A stretch of DNA of 64,000 nucleotides from Amyelois transitella (taxonomy: Eukaryota; Arthropoda; Insecta; Lepidoptera; Pyralidae). The notes under the pieces were generated by a model, which saw only the letters and a list, made by a program, of their open reading frames with translations, made no database searches and was not told where the DNA came from. Each line of letters opens with the position of its first letter. Position 1 is the stretch's first letter. Position numbers and translations under genes: made by a program. The stretch spans positions 5,544,501-5,608,500 of the forward strand of contig NC_083531.1 in the NCBI RefSeq assembly GCF_032362555.1. Direction: 5' to 3'. Below, one piece after another: positions 10,930 through 23,200 of this stretch.

Positions 10930-11800
10930 TTTCGTTTAATTAAAAGTGATAATAAAACGGAAAATAGAAAATCAAGGCGTAGGGTAGGTTCGCATTTTTT
11001 GGTGCTTTTGAATGCTGCCAACTCTCTCCGTCGAGAAAGCGCTAAATCTGTCCCAAAAAAGTTATATTGCCAGACTTCTAATTCCAAGATAATTTCATCG
11101 GGCCATTTATTTATACATATGCACTTTTGAATATTTTGTTTTTTAAATTCAAATCTTCCAAAAAAGTTAAATCATAATTTGAAAACTAATTTGCTAACAG
11201 GAAATAGCGCTTGATTTTTTATTTCTAGAAATAAAAGGACCGTTTTGCACGTAATTTGAACGTTGATATCAAAGAGTATAATCACTATGTGCTGACATGA
11301 CAGGGCCATAAGAGCAAATGCGCAAGGTTTAGCGCTAAAATTGCCAGGTTAACAACACTGAGTATCACTGACAACCGAATAAAATATTGACAGTGACATT
11401 TGCTTGTTTTTTTTCTAATTTTCTTTCGACGAGGGAAAATAAAAGTATTACACCATACTAACTCCTCGATTTTGTTACCGCAAAGTTTACACAACGTAGC
11501 AAACATGGCATACGCTGCTATTTACAATACATATGAGGAAGTGTGTTTGCCTGTCCGTCTTTCACGTTAAAACCACGAGGAGACGGAACGGAGGTCATGT
11601 ACTGAACTTAGAGCTAGTGTGTAAATAAAACCAAGTTCATTAATAAAAAAAAATTTAATATGATTTCATAGATAACAAATTATTATTTACATTATGAAAG
11701 TCATTAGAACTTATTTTTATCATTCACATCATCGAGAAGTACTGGGAAAAGGATAGCTTTGAAAGTTGGCAATTTTAGGTTAAATGTATCTTGTACAAGA
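10930..11800. other. Intergenic, nothing clear
   Basis: AT-rich. A fragment near 11540-11600 (CCGTCTTTCACGTTAAAACC) resembles RTE-like 3' ends. No exon is supported. Confidence 0.4.
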
Positions 11801-11850
11801 AGAGACTGCCATCTGACCTCCGCAACCTTCACAATTATACATGTATTCTC

Positions 11851-12062
11851 TTCTATATCCCTTGTAAGCCAACAGTCTTGACAAGACTGACAGGCCACGT
11901 TCAGCTGTATGGTTTACTAATGGAATTGGAATTAACAGTGACAGGTCGCTAGAACATCGTCTCAAAAATGAATCCCAAGTTTATAATCCCTTAGTCGCCT
12001 TTTACAACATCCATGAGAAAGATATTGACTGGTTATATTTTAAAGTGCTGGAAACCAGACGG
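11851..12062 (-). repeat. R1 repeat copy abutting gene C 3' end
   Basis: Diverged R1 in minus orientation that ends about 10 bp from the gene C stop codon. Confidence 0.75.
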
Positions 12063-12069
12063 CTCATTA

Positions 12070-12075
12070 TTTATT
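12070..12075 (-). promoter_or_regulatory. Possible poly(A) signal of gene C
   Basis: AATAAA on the minus strand, overlapping the TAA stop of gene C. Such overlap would give a very short 3' UTR that ends in the neighbouring R1 copy. Confidence 0.45.
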
Positions 12076-15000
12076 ATAGTACACTTTTGTCGCCAATGTG
12101 AATTTTCAAATGAAATTTCAAATGGTGTGATCTACTAAACCGACTGCCGCAAATGGCGCATTCGTGAGGTTTCTCACCCGTGTGCGTTCTCAAATGGAAC
12201 TGCAGAGAATTCACTTCTCTAAAATTTTTCGGACAAAAATTACACTTGTACGGTTTCTCGCCCGTGTGCATCATGTAATGCCGTTTCAAATTATTCCTCC
12301 GGCCAAACCTTTTTTGACACACGTCACACTGAAACGGTTTCTCGTTCGTGTGGATTCTCATGTGACGGACCAGCGTTGATCTCTCTGTGAATTCACGTTT
12401 ACACACATCACAATGGAATAGTTTCTCACCTTTGTGCATACGCAAATGATTTACTAAATTGCTGCTCTTAAAAAATACATGATTGCACACATGACATTCG
12501 TATTGTTTCTCGATTGTTTGTTGAGAAACATCGTTGTCGTGTTTCTCACCGTCATGTGCACATAAATGTAGTTTTAAACCGGTTTGTGAAGGAAATGCGA
12601 GGTCGCAAATGCAACATTTGTAAGGTTTCACGCCGGTATGTGTTCTCAAATGGTTGACAAAAAGATATTTATAATTAAAATCTCTGCGACAAACTTCACA
12701 TTTGTAACATTCCCTCGGGTTTCTCGGCCGTCGTGACTTCGGTATTTTGACGCCATCTGGAATTTAACCAACGAATATTTTTGTTTTTAGTTTTGTTTAC
12801 ATAGTTTTTAAGATATTGGAATTATAATTTGAATATTAATTATTAATATTAAATCAATCCTTTAAATAACAAAGTTCCTTTTTTTAATTCAAACTTTTGC
12901 CTTCATAATTCAGCATATTATCACGTCACATACATCCATATAATCACGTCCATATCCTTTGCGGTATGGACAGAGCCAACAGTCTTGAAAACACTGGTAG
13001 GCCACATTCAGCTGTTTTATGATGAAATTGTGATTCAAATATTGACACGACACAACCAAAACATAAAAAATGAGTTATAATATTATATTAAATTATTTAC
13101 CAACGTCACCGTTCAAAGAAGTCAAATTCTTCTTCTTTCTCCCTCTCTTCTGCACCAAGCTTTTTATTTTCTTTTCTTTCAATAAAACATAACTGTGCTC
13201 GTCGAAAATGTTCCAATCTGAAATTAATACGTACATAATAAATGTGAATCTAATTTAATTCTCCAAATCTTTCATCACGCGAACGTAACTGTGAATTCCT
13301 TCAAGAAAGATGAGATCTCTGCCCCGATACAAACAAATTGAGGATTTTCAAAGCAAACGTGAACAGACAGGTCACTAGCCCATAAAAAAGACGAATCCCA
13401 AGTTCATAAGCCTATCCCTTAGTCGCCTTTAACGACATCCATGTAAAAGATATGTGAGTGGTCCTACACTTTTTTTTTCTATTGGTGCCTGGAACCACAC
13501 GGCACAAAAGACAAAACACACCTTCCCATATCGCTTCGTCCGCCGGAACAGAGTCACATTTGTCTCCATCATCAGAACTGACAGTTTCCACTTTCACACC
13601 GGTGACTGTCACTCGATAGGGCTCCGGGAAGTCTGCAAATCAAAAAAATTATAAGCATGTGTAAAAGACATAATAATAAGCGTGCGTTAATGTCGTTAAA
13701 GGCGATTAAGGGTATAGGCTTACAAACTTATAGATAGGATTCTTCTTTAAGGCGATGGGCTAGCAACCTGTCACTATTTGAATCTCAATTCTATCATCAA
13801 GCCAAACAGCTGAATGTGGCCTATAATTCTATACAAGACTGTTGGCTCTGTCATAAAATTTAAGTCACGTCTATATCCCTTGCGGGGTAGACAGAGCCAA
13901 CAGTCTTAATAACACTAATAGGCCATGGTTCAGTAATGTTTGACTTGATAGAATTTCAACATACATACATACATAAAAATCACGCCTTTTTCCCGAAATG
14001 GTAGGCAGAGACTACATCTTTCCACTTGCCACGATCTCTGCATACTTCTTTCGCTTCATCCACATTCTGACGGCCTCTGTGGCGCAGCGGTAGTGCGCTT
14101 GTCTGTGTCACCGGAGGTCGCGGGTTCTAATCCCGGCCAGGGCATGATGAGAAACGAACTTTCTCTTATTGGTCTGGGTCTTGGATGTTTAGTATATCTA
14201 AGTATTTATTATAAAATATAGTATCGTTGAGTTAGTATCTCGTAACACATGTTTCGAACTTACTTCGAAGCTAAATCGATCTGTGTAATTTGTGCCAAAA
14301 AACAAAAAAAATTTTAACTCTCTTCACGCAAGCCCGTCGTTATTAAAGTAATTACAAGTGCACTCTACCTTCCTGTATTTCAATTTCTTGTTTAACAAGA
14401 ACGCCGCCCGTCGGTATGTTATCGTCTTTAACGTACTCCGTACAGTCTGAAGCCTGTTCGCACACTACAAAGTTAAAAAAACTGTTATTTTTTTTAATTC
14501 AATATTAGATTAGGCATGTCTGTGTGGTGCCCGGCACCAATATAAAAAAAAAGAGAGAGAGAGACTCAGTCTCTTTTCCATGGGTGTCGTAAAAGGCGAC
14601 TAAGGGATAGGCTTATAAACTTGGGATTCTTCTTTTAGGCGACGGGCTAGCAACCTGTCATTATTTGAATCTCAATTCTATCAGTCTTTCAAGACTGCTG
14701 GCTCTGTCTATCCCAGAAGGGATATAGACGTGATTAAGTATGAATACATACATACATAAGATCATGCCTTTTTCCCGGAGGGGTAGGCAGAGACTACATC
14801 TTTCCACTTATATGAATTCCATAGTATGAATGAATGAATGAAATTAGACAAATGCCTTCTGCAAATAGATTTTCAAAACACATTCCGAGCACAAGTGTAG
14901 ACTTGTTTCTACATCCTATCCTACTAATATTATAAATGCGAAAGTTTGTGAGTATGTCAGGATGTCAGTATGGAGGTTTGTTACATTTTCACGCAAAATC

Positions 15001-16627
15001 TACTGAACCGATTATGTAGAGTATCGGGTAGGTAGCTGAAGACCCAGAATAACATATAGGCTACTTGTTATCCCAGAGATCCCGCGGGATTGATAGGGTT
15101 TCCATGCGGACGAAGTCGCGGGCACATACATAAATTTAATCACGTTTTTATTGCTTACGAGGTAGGTAAATAAAATAAAATAATACCATCAATCTCTGCA
15201 TATTCCTCCGTTTCTATACAATCATTGTAACATGCAGAGTCAGTATCCTTTTTCAACTCCTCCGATGACGGAATAGAGTCTGAGTGACTTTTAGAGATTG
15301 TTAGGGACCCAGATAGACCATAAACATCATGGTCGTAGATTGATAAATTGTTGAGACTTATCTGTAATGAGGAAAAACTATTTTGAGAGCAATCTATACT
15401 ATATATAATTCCTAGAAACGGGATGCCGTGTGGTTCCAGCACCAATAGAAAAAAAGAATAGGACCACTCCATCTCTTTCACATGGTCCCCTTGTCGCCCT
15501 TATGCTATATTAGTTATAAATTTTTAAAATAATTGAATGTATTTAGGTAACATTTAAGTGGAAAGAAAATAATTTAAAAAATATACAATCAGATAAATTC
15601 AAATTTTCAAGAACTAAGTTACAATTTTAATTGGATATCAGTTACCTCATTATTTTGCCGTGTGGTTTCGGGCACGAATAAAAAAAAGAATAGGACCACT
15701 CCCACCTCTTTCTCATGGATGTCGTAAAAGGCGACTAAGGGGTAGGCTTATAAATTTGGGATTCTTATTTTAGGCGATGGGCTAGCAACCTGTCACTATT
15801 TGAATCTCAATTCCATCTTTAAGCCAAACCGCTGAACGTGGCCTTTTAGTCTTTACAAGACTGTTGGCTCTGTCTACCCCGCAAGGGATATAGATGTGAT
15901 TATATGTATATATGTATGTATTACCTCATTATATTGAAAAAATACATCACTCAGAACAGTCTCTGCTCTGGCGGAGGTTAACATTAGCTTGTGACTCTTC
16001 AGCAGCTGAGCGTGGCAGATATAACATGCTGTCACTGGCCTCCCGTCGGCCGTGTGGAGCTGAAATGTTCAAAACATTTATAAATATTTGACACTTACAA
16101 TGCCTTCTCACTACATACTTACATATGACGATATTATATTTGACGGCCTCTGTGGCGCAACGGTAGCACTCTTGTCTGTGACGCCAGAGGTCCCAGGTTC
16201 TATGTTCTATATGTAAACCTGACTAGACATCGACATCTCCAAACCAACAAAAAGCTATGCTTATATTATAATTGTGAAAATGTGTTTGTTTGTCCGTCTT
16301 TCACGTCAAAACCATTGAACTGATTTCTATGAAATTTTGCATACATATAGTGTGTAACACGGAGGACATAGGGTACTTTTCACGCGAGCGAAAGTTAGTC
16401 AATAATCACTCTGTTTCCTATAAGAACAAATAAAATGTAATCACGTCCTTACGGGGTAGACAGGGCCGACTGTTCAAAAGGCCACGTTCAGCTGTATGGC
16501 TTAATGATGGAATTGAGATTCAAATAGTAATACTTACGGCAGTATCTGTAAGCTTTTCAAAGACGCTCTGCAGAGACCCAGCGATGGGTAACAATCGTAC
16601 GTCTACCGCCAGGCAGATGCGGCACAT
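12074..16627 (-). CDS. Gene C: ZAD-C2H2 zinc-finger protein, seven exons, 468 aa
   Basis: Exons 16627-16538, 16059-15925, 15361-15187, 14464-14369, 13632-13522, 13217-13101 and 12756-12074. All junctions are GT/AG, phases run 0,0,1,1,1,1, and the sum is 469 codons including TAA. Residues 1-75 form a ZAD with both Cys pairs (CRIC near residue 2, CYIC in exon 2), a domain known to mediate dimerisation of insect zinc-finger proteins. The linker has VKQEIEIQED (exon 4), VKVE with SSDDGD (exon 5) and a lysine-rich tract (exon 6). The last exon codes seven C2H2 fingers from about residue 261. It is probably a nuclear transcription regulator. It is divergent with D and convergent with B. Its last five introns share phase 1 with the A/B introns, so A and B may be ZAD-less relatives. 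One R1 copy stops 6 bp from the exon 1 donor. Confidence 0.87.
12945..13055 (-). repeat. R1 fragment
   Basis: Tail half of R1 (GGACAGAGCCAACAGTCTTG onward) in gene C last intron. Confidence 0.65.
13367..13512 (-). repeat. R1 fragment (head half)
   Basis: Runs from CCATAAAAAAGACGAATCCC to CTGGAACCACACGGCAC and stops 10 bp from the gene C exon 5 donor. Confidence 0.75.
13684..13950. repeat. R1 inverted pair (plus then minus)
   Basis: A plus copy (13684-13855) followed by a minus tail fragment (13862-13950); the two tails face each other. Confidence 0.7.
13972..14340 (-). mobile_element. LINE 3'-end fragment split by a SINE
   Basis: LINE text runs 13972-14068, stops after CATCCACATT, and resumes at about 14318 with AACTCTCTTCACGCAAG. 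The gap is filled by the S1 SINE. Confidence 0.8.
14069..14296 (+). mobile_element. tRNA-derived SINE S1, full length, nested in LINE
   Basis: Head CAGCGGTAGTGCGC, box-B-like GGTTCTAATCCC, body, and tail AATTTGTGCC. It is inserted into the LINE fragment, which dates it after that fragment. Confidence 0.85.
14518..14745 (+). repeat. R1 repeat copy
   Basis: Near-complete R1 with a short GA-rich expansion near its head and a deletion before the tail; lies in gene C intron 3. Confidence 0.8.
14754..14812 (-). mobile_element. LINE 3'-terminus fragment
   Basis: CATGCCTTTTTCCCGGAGGG and GGTAGGCAGAGACTACATC match the LINE end at 23045 onward. Confidence 0.75.
14928..15125 (-). mobile_element. RTE-like LINE 3' end (type b)
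   Basis: Reverse of the family starting at CCCGCGACTTCGTCCGCATG (38270-38466). Here it reads ATTATAAATGCGAAAGTTTG to ACGAAGTCGCGGGCAC. Confidence 0.75.
15417..15500 (+). repeat. R1 head fragment
   Basis: GCCGTGTGGTTCCAGCACCA to ATCTCTTTCACATGG; truncated. Confidence 0.75.
15657..15920 (+). repeat. R1 repeat copy, full length
   Basis: Complete from GCCGTGTGGTTTCGGGCACG to the TATG-type tail, which touches the donor of gene C exon 2 (GT at 15924-15923). Confidence 0.85.
16142..16201 (+). mobile_element. SINE S1 head fragment
   Basis: Only the tRNA-like head remains (TGGCGCAACGGTAGC and CCAGGTTCT). Confidence 0.7.
16258..16400 (-). mobile_element. RTE-like LINE 3' end (type e)
   Basis: TTGTCCGTCTTTCACGTCAA to TACTTTTCACGCGAGCGAAA, a non-coding LINE tail in reverse, in gene C intron 1. 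Confidence 0.6.
16437..16531 (-). repeat. R1 tail fragment next to ZAD exon donor
   Basis: Runs up to GATTCAAATAGT, 6 bp from the GT donor of gene C exon 1. Confidence 0.8.
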
Positions 16628-17264
16628 CGCCGGGTATAGGGACATTTTTGAAGGTCTTCTTACTTTTATATCTTTGTTTGTTACATTATCAAAACATTAC
16701 ATTACACACTTTACGAAACATAACCTTCACGAAACAAAAGCACAGATAATGTATATAGTAATAAACAAAAGTTCACAAAACAAGGATTTTTTTGTGTTAC
16801 CAACATTTCTGAAAATTATATTTTTTTTTATTGTAGAAAAGCATTGATATCAGAATATTCTATTTGCTTTGTGCCTTATAGCCTTGGCATTCACAGTTCA
16901 CAGTGCCTTCTTGGAAACATTTACGTCAAATTCCGTCACTGTCACTTCGTTTCTTATATTTATCAAATCTGTGTTTATTTATTTCTTTTATTTCCTAGAA
17001 AATAATCCTGAAAAATTTCTAATAATTCCTACAGTACCTATTTAATATTTATAAGTAATTGTCGATACTCTAAGTGAAAAATACATACATAGTTCTAAAA
17101 GTGTTCTAAAAAATATTTCGTTCTTTGTTTTGATTCAGAATCTAGTTCAAAACTATGTATACCTATTGTTAAATACATTTTTGTTAAGTGCAGTGCGAGG
17201 TTGCTTTTTTCGCGGCTTAAATCCATAAAATAGATTCTATCCTACTTACCGGTCAACAATCAAA
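16628..17264. promoter_or_regulatory. Divergent intergenic region between C and D
   Basis: Holds the space between the start codons of C (minus) and D (plus). It has no recognised TE, unlike almost every other gap here. No TATA box or initiator can be assigned with confidence; a shared promoter is inferred from layout only. Confidence 0.5.
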
Positions 17265-20200
17265 ATGGAACAATATCTCGTTTGTCGTGGGTGCCTGGCA
17301 GTGCACGAGGAGTCTCAATATGTTCTCAGCACCAAAACTGAAGAGTCTTACGAGAGTCTACTTGGAATACCAGTAAGTAAAACAGTTTTGTATTTTTAAT
17401 GCGCTCAATTTTCCGAACCCGACAAGCTTGTATGAATAGCGTTATGAATGTGAATGATGAAGTGGGAGAAGTATGCAGGTATTGTGACAAGTGTAAATAT
17501 AAAGTGAATGTTTGTTTTTATTCTGCAGTTAATATATGTATTTATTTACAAATTCAAGTACACAGAAAAGATATAGAATTGACTGTTATTTAATTTAATT
17601 TTAACTTATTTTTTTCTAATTTTTAAAATGTAATTACTAAACATTCATAAATCGGCTCAACTCTTAAAACGGGCCACCGCCAGAGAGGTTGGGGAGGGGG
17701 TGGGGAGGGTGGGGGAGGGTTTGTATGACCCCCCCCAAGTATTTTTTTTTGCCGGAAGCCCCCCCTTTTTTATACGAATTTTTGAAAATCTTAAAAATTG
17801 CACTAAACAACGCAATATTTTCGGTTTGTCATTGTAAACTGTGTTAATTTAGTATTAAATAATTAGTTTGTCGATAAAACATGTACAACACATTAATTAA
17901 TATATTTTAGCACTAAAAATATAGTCAAAAACTTTGCTTAAAAGTAAAAACAAAAAAGACACTAACTATGAACAGAACGCAATCCGCCGTTTTGGTTATG
18001 TGCTACTGTCATCTTATCTACTGACTTCGAAAGTAGCTGTCGGTAAACGGACAGCAGGGGGTGCAGGGGGGCGCAGCCCCCCCTCACGGGGGGGTCGGGG
18101 GGCGGTAGCCCCCCGCAATGAAAAGAAACAAATTAGTCACAAATCAAACTCAGTTTGGTTAGGTTAGGTTAGGTTGGTGTAAACCACCAAAGCGGAGCGA
18201 GCGAAGCGAGCGGAGCGTTCAAACTGAGTAAAAAAGTATAATAGACAGTATGTATAGGTTAGGTTAGGTTTAACTCACCTTCACCCCTTTCATCCCTTCT
18301 GACTTTCCCCCCCCCCTTGCCCATCTGGCGGTTAATGACCTTTAGCACACTTTTTATATGAAAACTTTAAAAATTCGTAAAAAAAAACTATAGGCTTCCG
18401 GCAAGGGGGGGTCACGGGAGGGGGGGGTGTTAACCCCTCCCCCATTCCCCTGCCCCCTCCTTACCCCTCTCCGGCGGTGGCCCGTTTCAAGAGTTTAACC
18501 CATAAATCTAAGAAAAGGATGAAAGTTCATAATAGGGATGTGGACTGTACTCAAATAAGTGTAAAATTTTACGACGAAAAGGTAGTTTCTAAAGTAAAAA
18601 TAATAAAAAACACAATATTTTCCTGAATAAACAAGGGATTATTTTTTTATTTAATAAAATGTAATAAAATATTTCACCCTCAAGTCACGTGACAATGAAC
18701 ACCAATCAAAACGCGTGATGTCACGCGTTGCAATACAAGAATTTTCGCTGTCAAGTATTATGGTGTTTGTTGATATTTGGATCATATTGTTACCGTGATT
18801 TCCGTCCGATTATCTTTTTGAATAAATTTTTAAAGGGTTTCCCATAATGGAAAGTGGATATATTAAGGCAGATATTTCAAATTTGCCAAGAATTGATTGC
18901 TTTACGGTGGCTAATTTCTTCGCAACAAATAGTAACTTCTGCTCTGCTGAATTTAGAAATGTGAAGACATCCATGTAAGTAATATACTCAAGATACATTA
19001 TTCTAGCAATAGTAGGTATTTTTAAATTATAAGGTAAAAACGAAATAATATGATTTTGCCATATCATTGCCCAACTATAATGAAAGAACGAAACATTGTT
19101 TACATTATTTCTAACCTAAAAATTCGAGTTATCGTCTTTGAAAACTTGAAGAGAAAAAATATTTTAATATGTACAAGTAAATGTAACAAATATTATCAAA
19201 CTTACATCAAAATGATCCTCACAGAAATACATTTTACTTTGTGTAGATACAAGTGCCGGATCCCGACGGGCTAATTGAAGCCACTTTTTCCGCATTGTTT
19301 TTGTACGTGGAACGTGAATAAACAGTTTTCAGGTGTTTTAATAGTTGTACTTTTACACTGCGGCACCGCACAATGTTTATAAAATTTTGAATTCATATTA
19401 TTATCACACAACTACGAAATAACTATTACATACATACAACTTCGACAATATTTTATAACGCGTGACGTCACAGCGGCCGTTTGACAGGTATCTGCGTTTT
19501 GGCGCGATATTTTAAATGGAATTTTAAATAAATTATTTTAAAGGAATTACTTGAAATAAAAAAATAATAATAAATAGTTTGGGTTATATTTGGTACTTAT
19601 GCATGGTTTTAAACACTTTCCCAAAAATAGTCCACATCCCTATTCAAATAAGGAAATAGAAAATTATAATATACAAGGACAGTGTGGAGGGCAGGCTCTG
19701 TCTACCCCGCAAGGATTATAGACGTGATTGTATGAATGCATGAATGTAATTCAGATTACAAAATACATTTACAAAAACAATGCAGTCATCTTATGCAAGT
19801 TAATATAGAAAATGAAACAAGATAGAAACATTATCAGACCAGTAAAATGCTTTATTTCCTTAATTATCCTACCAGTTAACACCGCTGAACGGGTTCCCGG
19901 AATACTTGTGCGTGTTCTGTCACCGCACCCTGCACAGGTTCGCCGCGTTCAAAGCCAGGTGCCTCCAAGTGGTGGACGTGCTTCTCAGTGCGCAGACGCA
20001 AGGCGGATTGGTGAGGATTTTATTTGTACCGTTGTAATCTATACTAATATTATAAAGCTGAAGAGTTTGTTTGTTTGAAAGCGCTAATCTCAGGAACTAC
20101 TGGTTCGAATTGAAAAATTATTTTTGTGTTGAATAGACCATTTATTAAGAAAGGCTTTAGGCTGTATAACATCACGCTGCAACTATTAAGAGCGAAGAAA

Positions 20201-23200
20201 TAATGGAAAATGTGAAAAAAACGGGGAAAATTATTCATCCTTGAGGGCTTCAATGATGCCCAAAATAACAATACCACAAGAACAAGCTGTTGCTCATGTC
20301 TGTCTCCAATCATGTTTCATTATGTGATGGATGTTTTTGGATTATATTTGACTTCTTAGTTTTGTGCGGTATGGTTTCCGGCACTTTAGAATGTGACTCC
20401 TCTCCCTCTCTTTTCATGGATGTAGTAAAAGGCGACTAAGGAATGGGCTAATAATCTATTCGGTGATTGACTAGCGACCTGTCACTATTTAGATCTTAAT
20501 TACATAATTATGCTGTACAGCTGAGTGTGGCCTTTCAGTTTTTGTGAGCCTGTTGGCTCTGTCTACTCCATAAGGGATAAATAAAGATGTTATTAGGTGT
20601 ATGTATTTATTTGCCTTCCCAAACTTACAAACCTGCCTGTCCACAAATTAATTTTAGCATTTTCTTTTTTAGATAACCAAAGACTATGTACAGTCTTTAT
20701 CGTCGCATCATCCAGAGCTTAGTCATCGCTTTGGTGAAACTAAAACCCTCACTTTAGACATTAACTCAGAAACAATACAAGTTTTCAAACACGAACCAAA
20801 AGATATGTCTAAAATCTTGTTTAAGATCGACAAGGTGGAACCGAGCGACGAGTACATAGTTCTAGAAGATGACATATTAGACGAAGAGTTATTGAAAGAT
20901 GATTTGTTGGAAGTGAAGCACAGAACTCACGAAGTGTACATTAAAGATTTGAAGCCAGCTAACAGAAGAATTAAACACTCGAAACCGAAAAATCCTCTTC
21001 GGTCGGGCAAAAAGAAGAAAGTGGCAAGAAGTGATAGTCAAATTGTGACAGAGTATGCCTTATCTGCTGGCTTCGATGTAAGATTCCTCTCTCACGCCGA
21101 ACAGGTGAGGGAAGTGGAAGAAAAGAAGAGTGTTAATTCAACATTTAATTGTAAACTATGCGGCAAACCATTCAGAGATCCAGAAGCTTTGCGCAGACAT
21201 ACTAAGAAGTATCACGTTCTGAAACCTGACAGTTTCATGTGTGATATATGCTCATGCGTTTTTGCCACCAAAAGGGGTATAAGAGTGCACGTGACGGGTC
21301 ATAGTTGGGTGTTCACGTGTAAAACATGCGGTTTTAAAACTAAACAGCGGCCTGTTTTGAGAAGACACCAGTTTTACCACATTGGAAAGACATTCCAGTG
21401 TCAATATTGTGATAGAGTGTTTGATAAGCATGCGACTTATTTCTCTCACGTGCGTTTCTTGCATGCCAATATGCTGCCGTTTTGTGAATACTGCGGTGAG
21501 TTCTTTAACAGTGCGAAAGGTGTTGATGCTCACATGAAGATGAGTCATGATGTTTTAGAGGAATTCCCAATTGTGTGCCCGAGTTGTGATGGAAGATTTG
21601 AGAGTGTTACAGCTTTGGATCGGCATGTGAAGGTTAAAGGTGAGTTGTGGCAATGTTTATTACATGTAATACATATGTATGTTTGTTTGTTTGTTACCTC
21701 TTTACGTGTCATCTAGTGAAGCGATCTTCATGAAATTCAGCTTATATGTATTATGCAAATGAGAGTCTGGAGAAGGTCATAGGGTACCTTTCATTCCGGT
21801 CAAAACAACTATTAATTTTCATCAGAATGAAAGGGAACCACATGATGAATGTAAAAGAATATGACTTTAGAATAGAAATTTTATAGTCGCAGCTGGCGCT
21901 GAATATGTATTGCATAAGGTGTCACTCACATTAATGATGTAATTTTGCACAAATTACTTTTAATTATCAGTATAAAAGGGTGGTTCCCGGCACCAATAGA
22001 AAAAATAATGGGATCACTTCATCTCTTTCTCATGGATGTCAATATAACAAAATCAATCAGTCTTTTCAACACTGTTGGCTCTGTCTACCCCGTAACGGAT
22101 AAACACGTGATTATAAGAACGAATGAATGAAATACACAACTGGCAACGAGTGCTCGTCGCCGGGGTAGACAGAGCCTGAGCCAGCCGCGTGCGGGTAGGC
22201 TGCGGCGGCGCCAACTGCCCGCGCTGCGGCGACACGTTCCCGGGCGCGCCGCAGCTGAAGCGGCACGCGGTGCACGCGCACGCGGCGGGCGGCCGGGCGG
22301 CGCGCGCGCACGGCCTGTTCACTTGCTGCGAGGTGAGCGGCTGCGCGCTGTGGTTTATTTGGTAGACCAATAGGCATACGTACATACATAATATGTATAA
22401 CTTATTTATAAAATACTCTGCCATAATAAGACCTCACAAAACACGTTATACAGGCTTATGACTTTTAATTCAACTGCATAAATTTAACTGTTAATTGTAC
22501 TCATCTAAAGGATATTTAAAAACGTTAAAAGAAAAATATCGGTTCATATTTCAGAAAGTACGAAAAAAATAAAAGTATCAAAATCCACCTCCTAAATACG
22601 TCATATCACCCCGGCCGGCGGAAAAGCGACGCGTAAGATTCAGAGGTCAACGAGACAATTCATTCAGCTGAGCGATCTCGACAACTTACAGAGTTGTCGA
22701 GATCGCTTACTTGATCTTGATACTAGAAAAATAATTTATTTTTCAGACATTTATTTACATGTTTAGTTATAATTTCTTTTTGTAGTATTGGTCATTAATA
22801 AAGCGTGTGACGTAGTTTTTGAGGGTTTTTTTAAATGTGAAAATGATGACGTTTAATTTAAATAAAAATAGGCTCAAACGGCTCAGAAGCATGGGTATAG
22901 TCTATGTTTAAAAGGATGCAGTTGTTTTAAATGTCACCCCGTATGTGGAAGAGGATATAAAATTATTAATAAATATAATAATATCTCCATCTCTTTCACA
23001 TGGGCGTCGTAAAAAGCGACTAAGGGATAGGCTTACATACATACATACATAAAATCACGCCTCTTTCCCGGAGGGGTAGGCAGAGACTACCTCTTTCCAC
23101 TTGCCACGATCTCTGCATACTTCTTTCGCTTCGTCCACATTCATAACTCTCTTCATACAAGCTCGGCGGTTTCGGGTACTTTTGACCTGACCCTTTACCA

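Noticed and set aside
18156..18275. Interstitial telomere or chromosome fusion point
   Set aside because: Only three or so units in each tract and inside a mobile element; too short for a fusion relic.
18533..19642. 8-bp target duplication for the TAGGGATG element
   Set aside because: Flanks GTTCATAA and TTCAAATA are only loosely alike, so I do not claim it.
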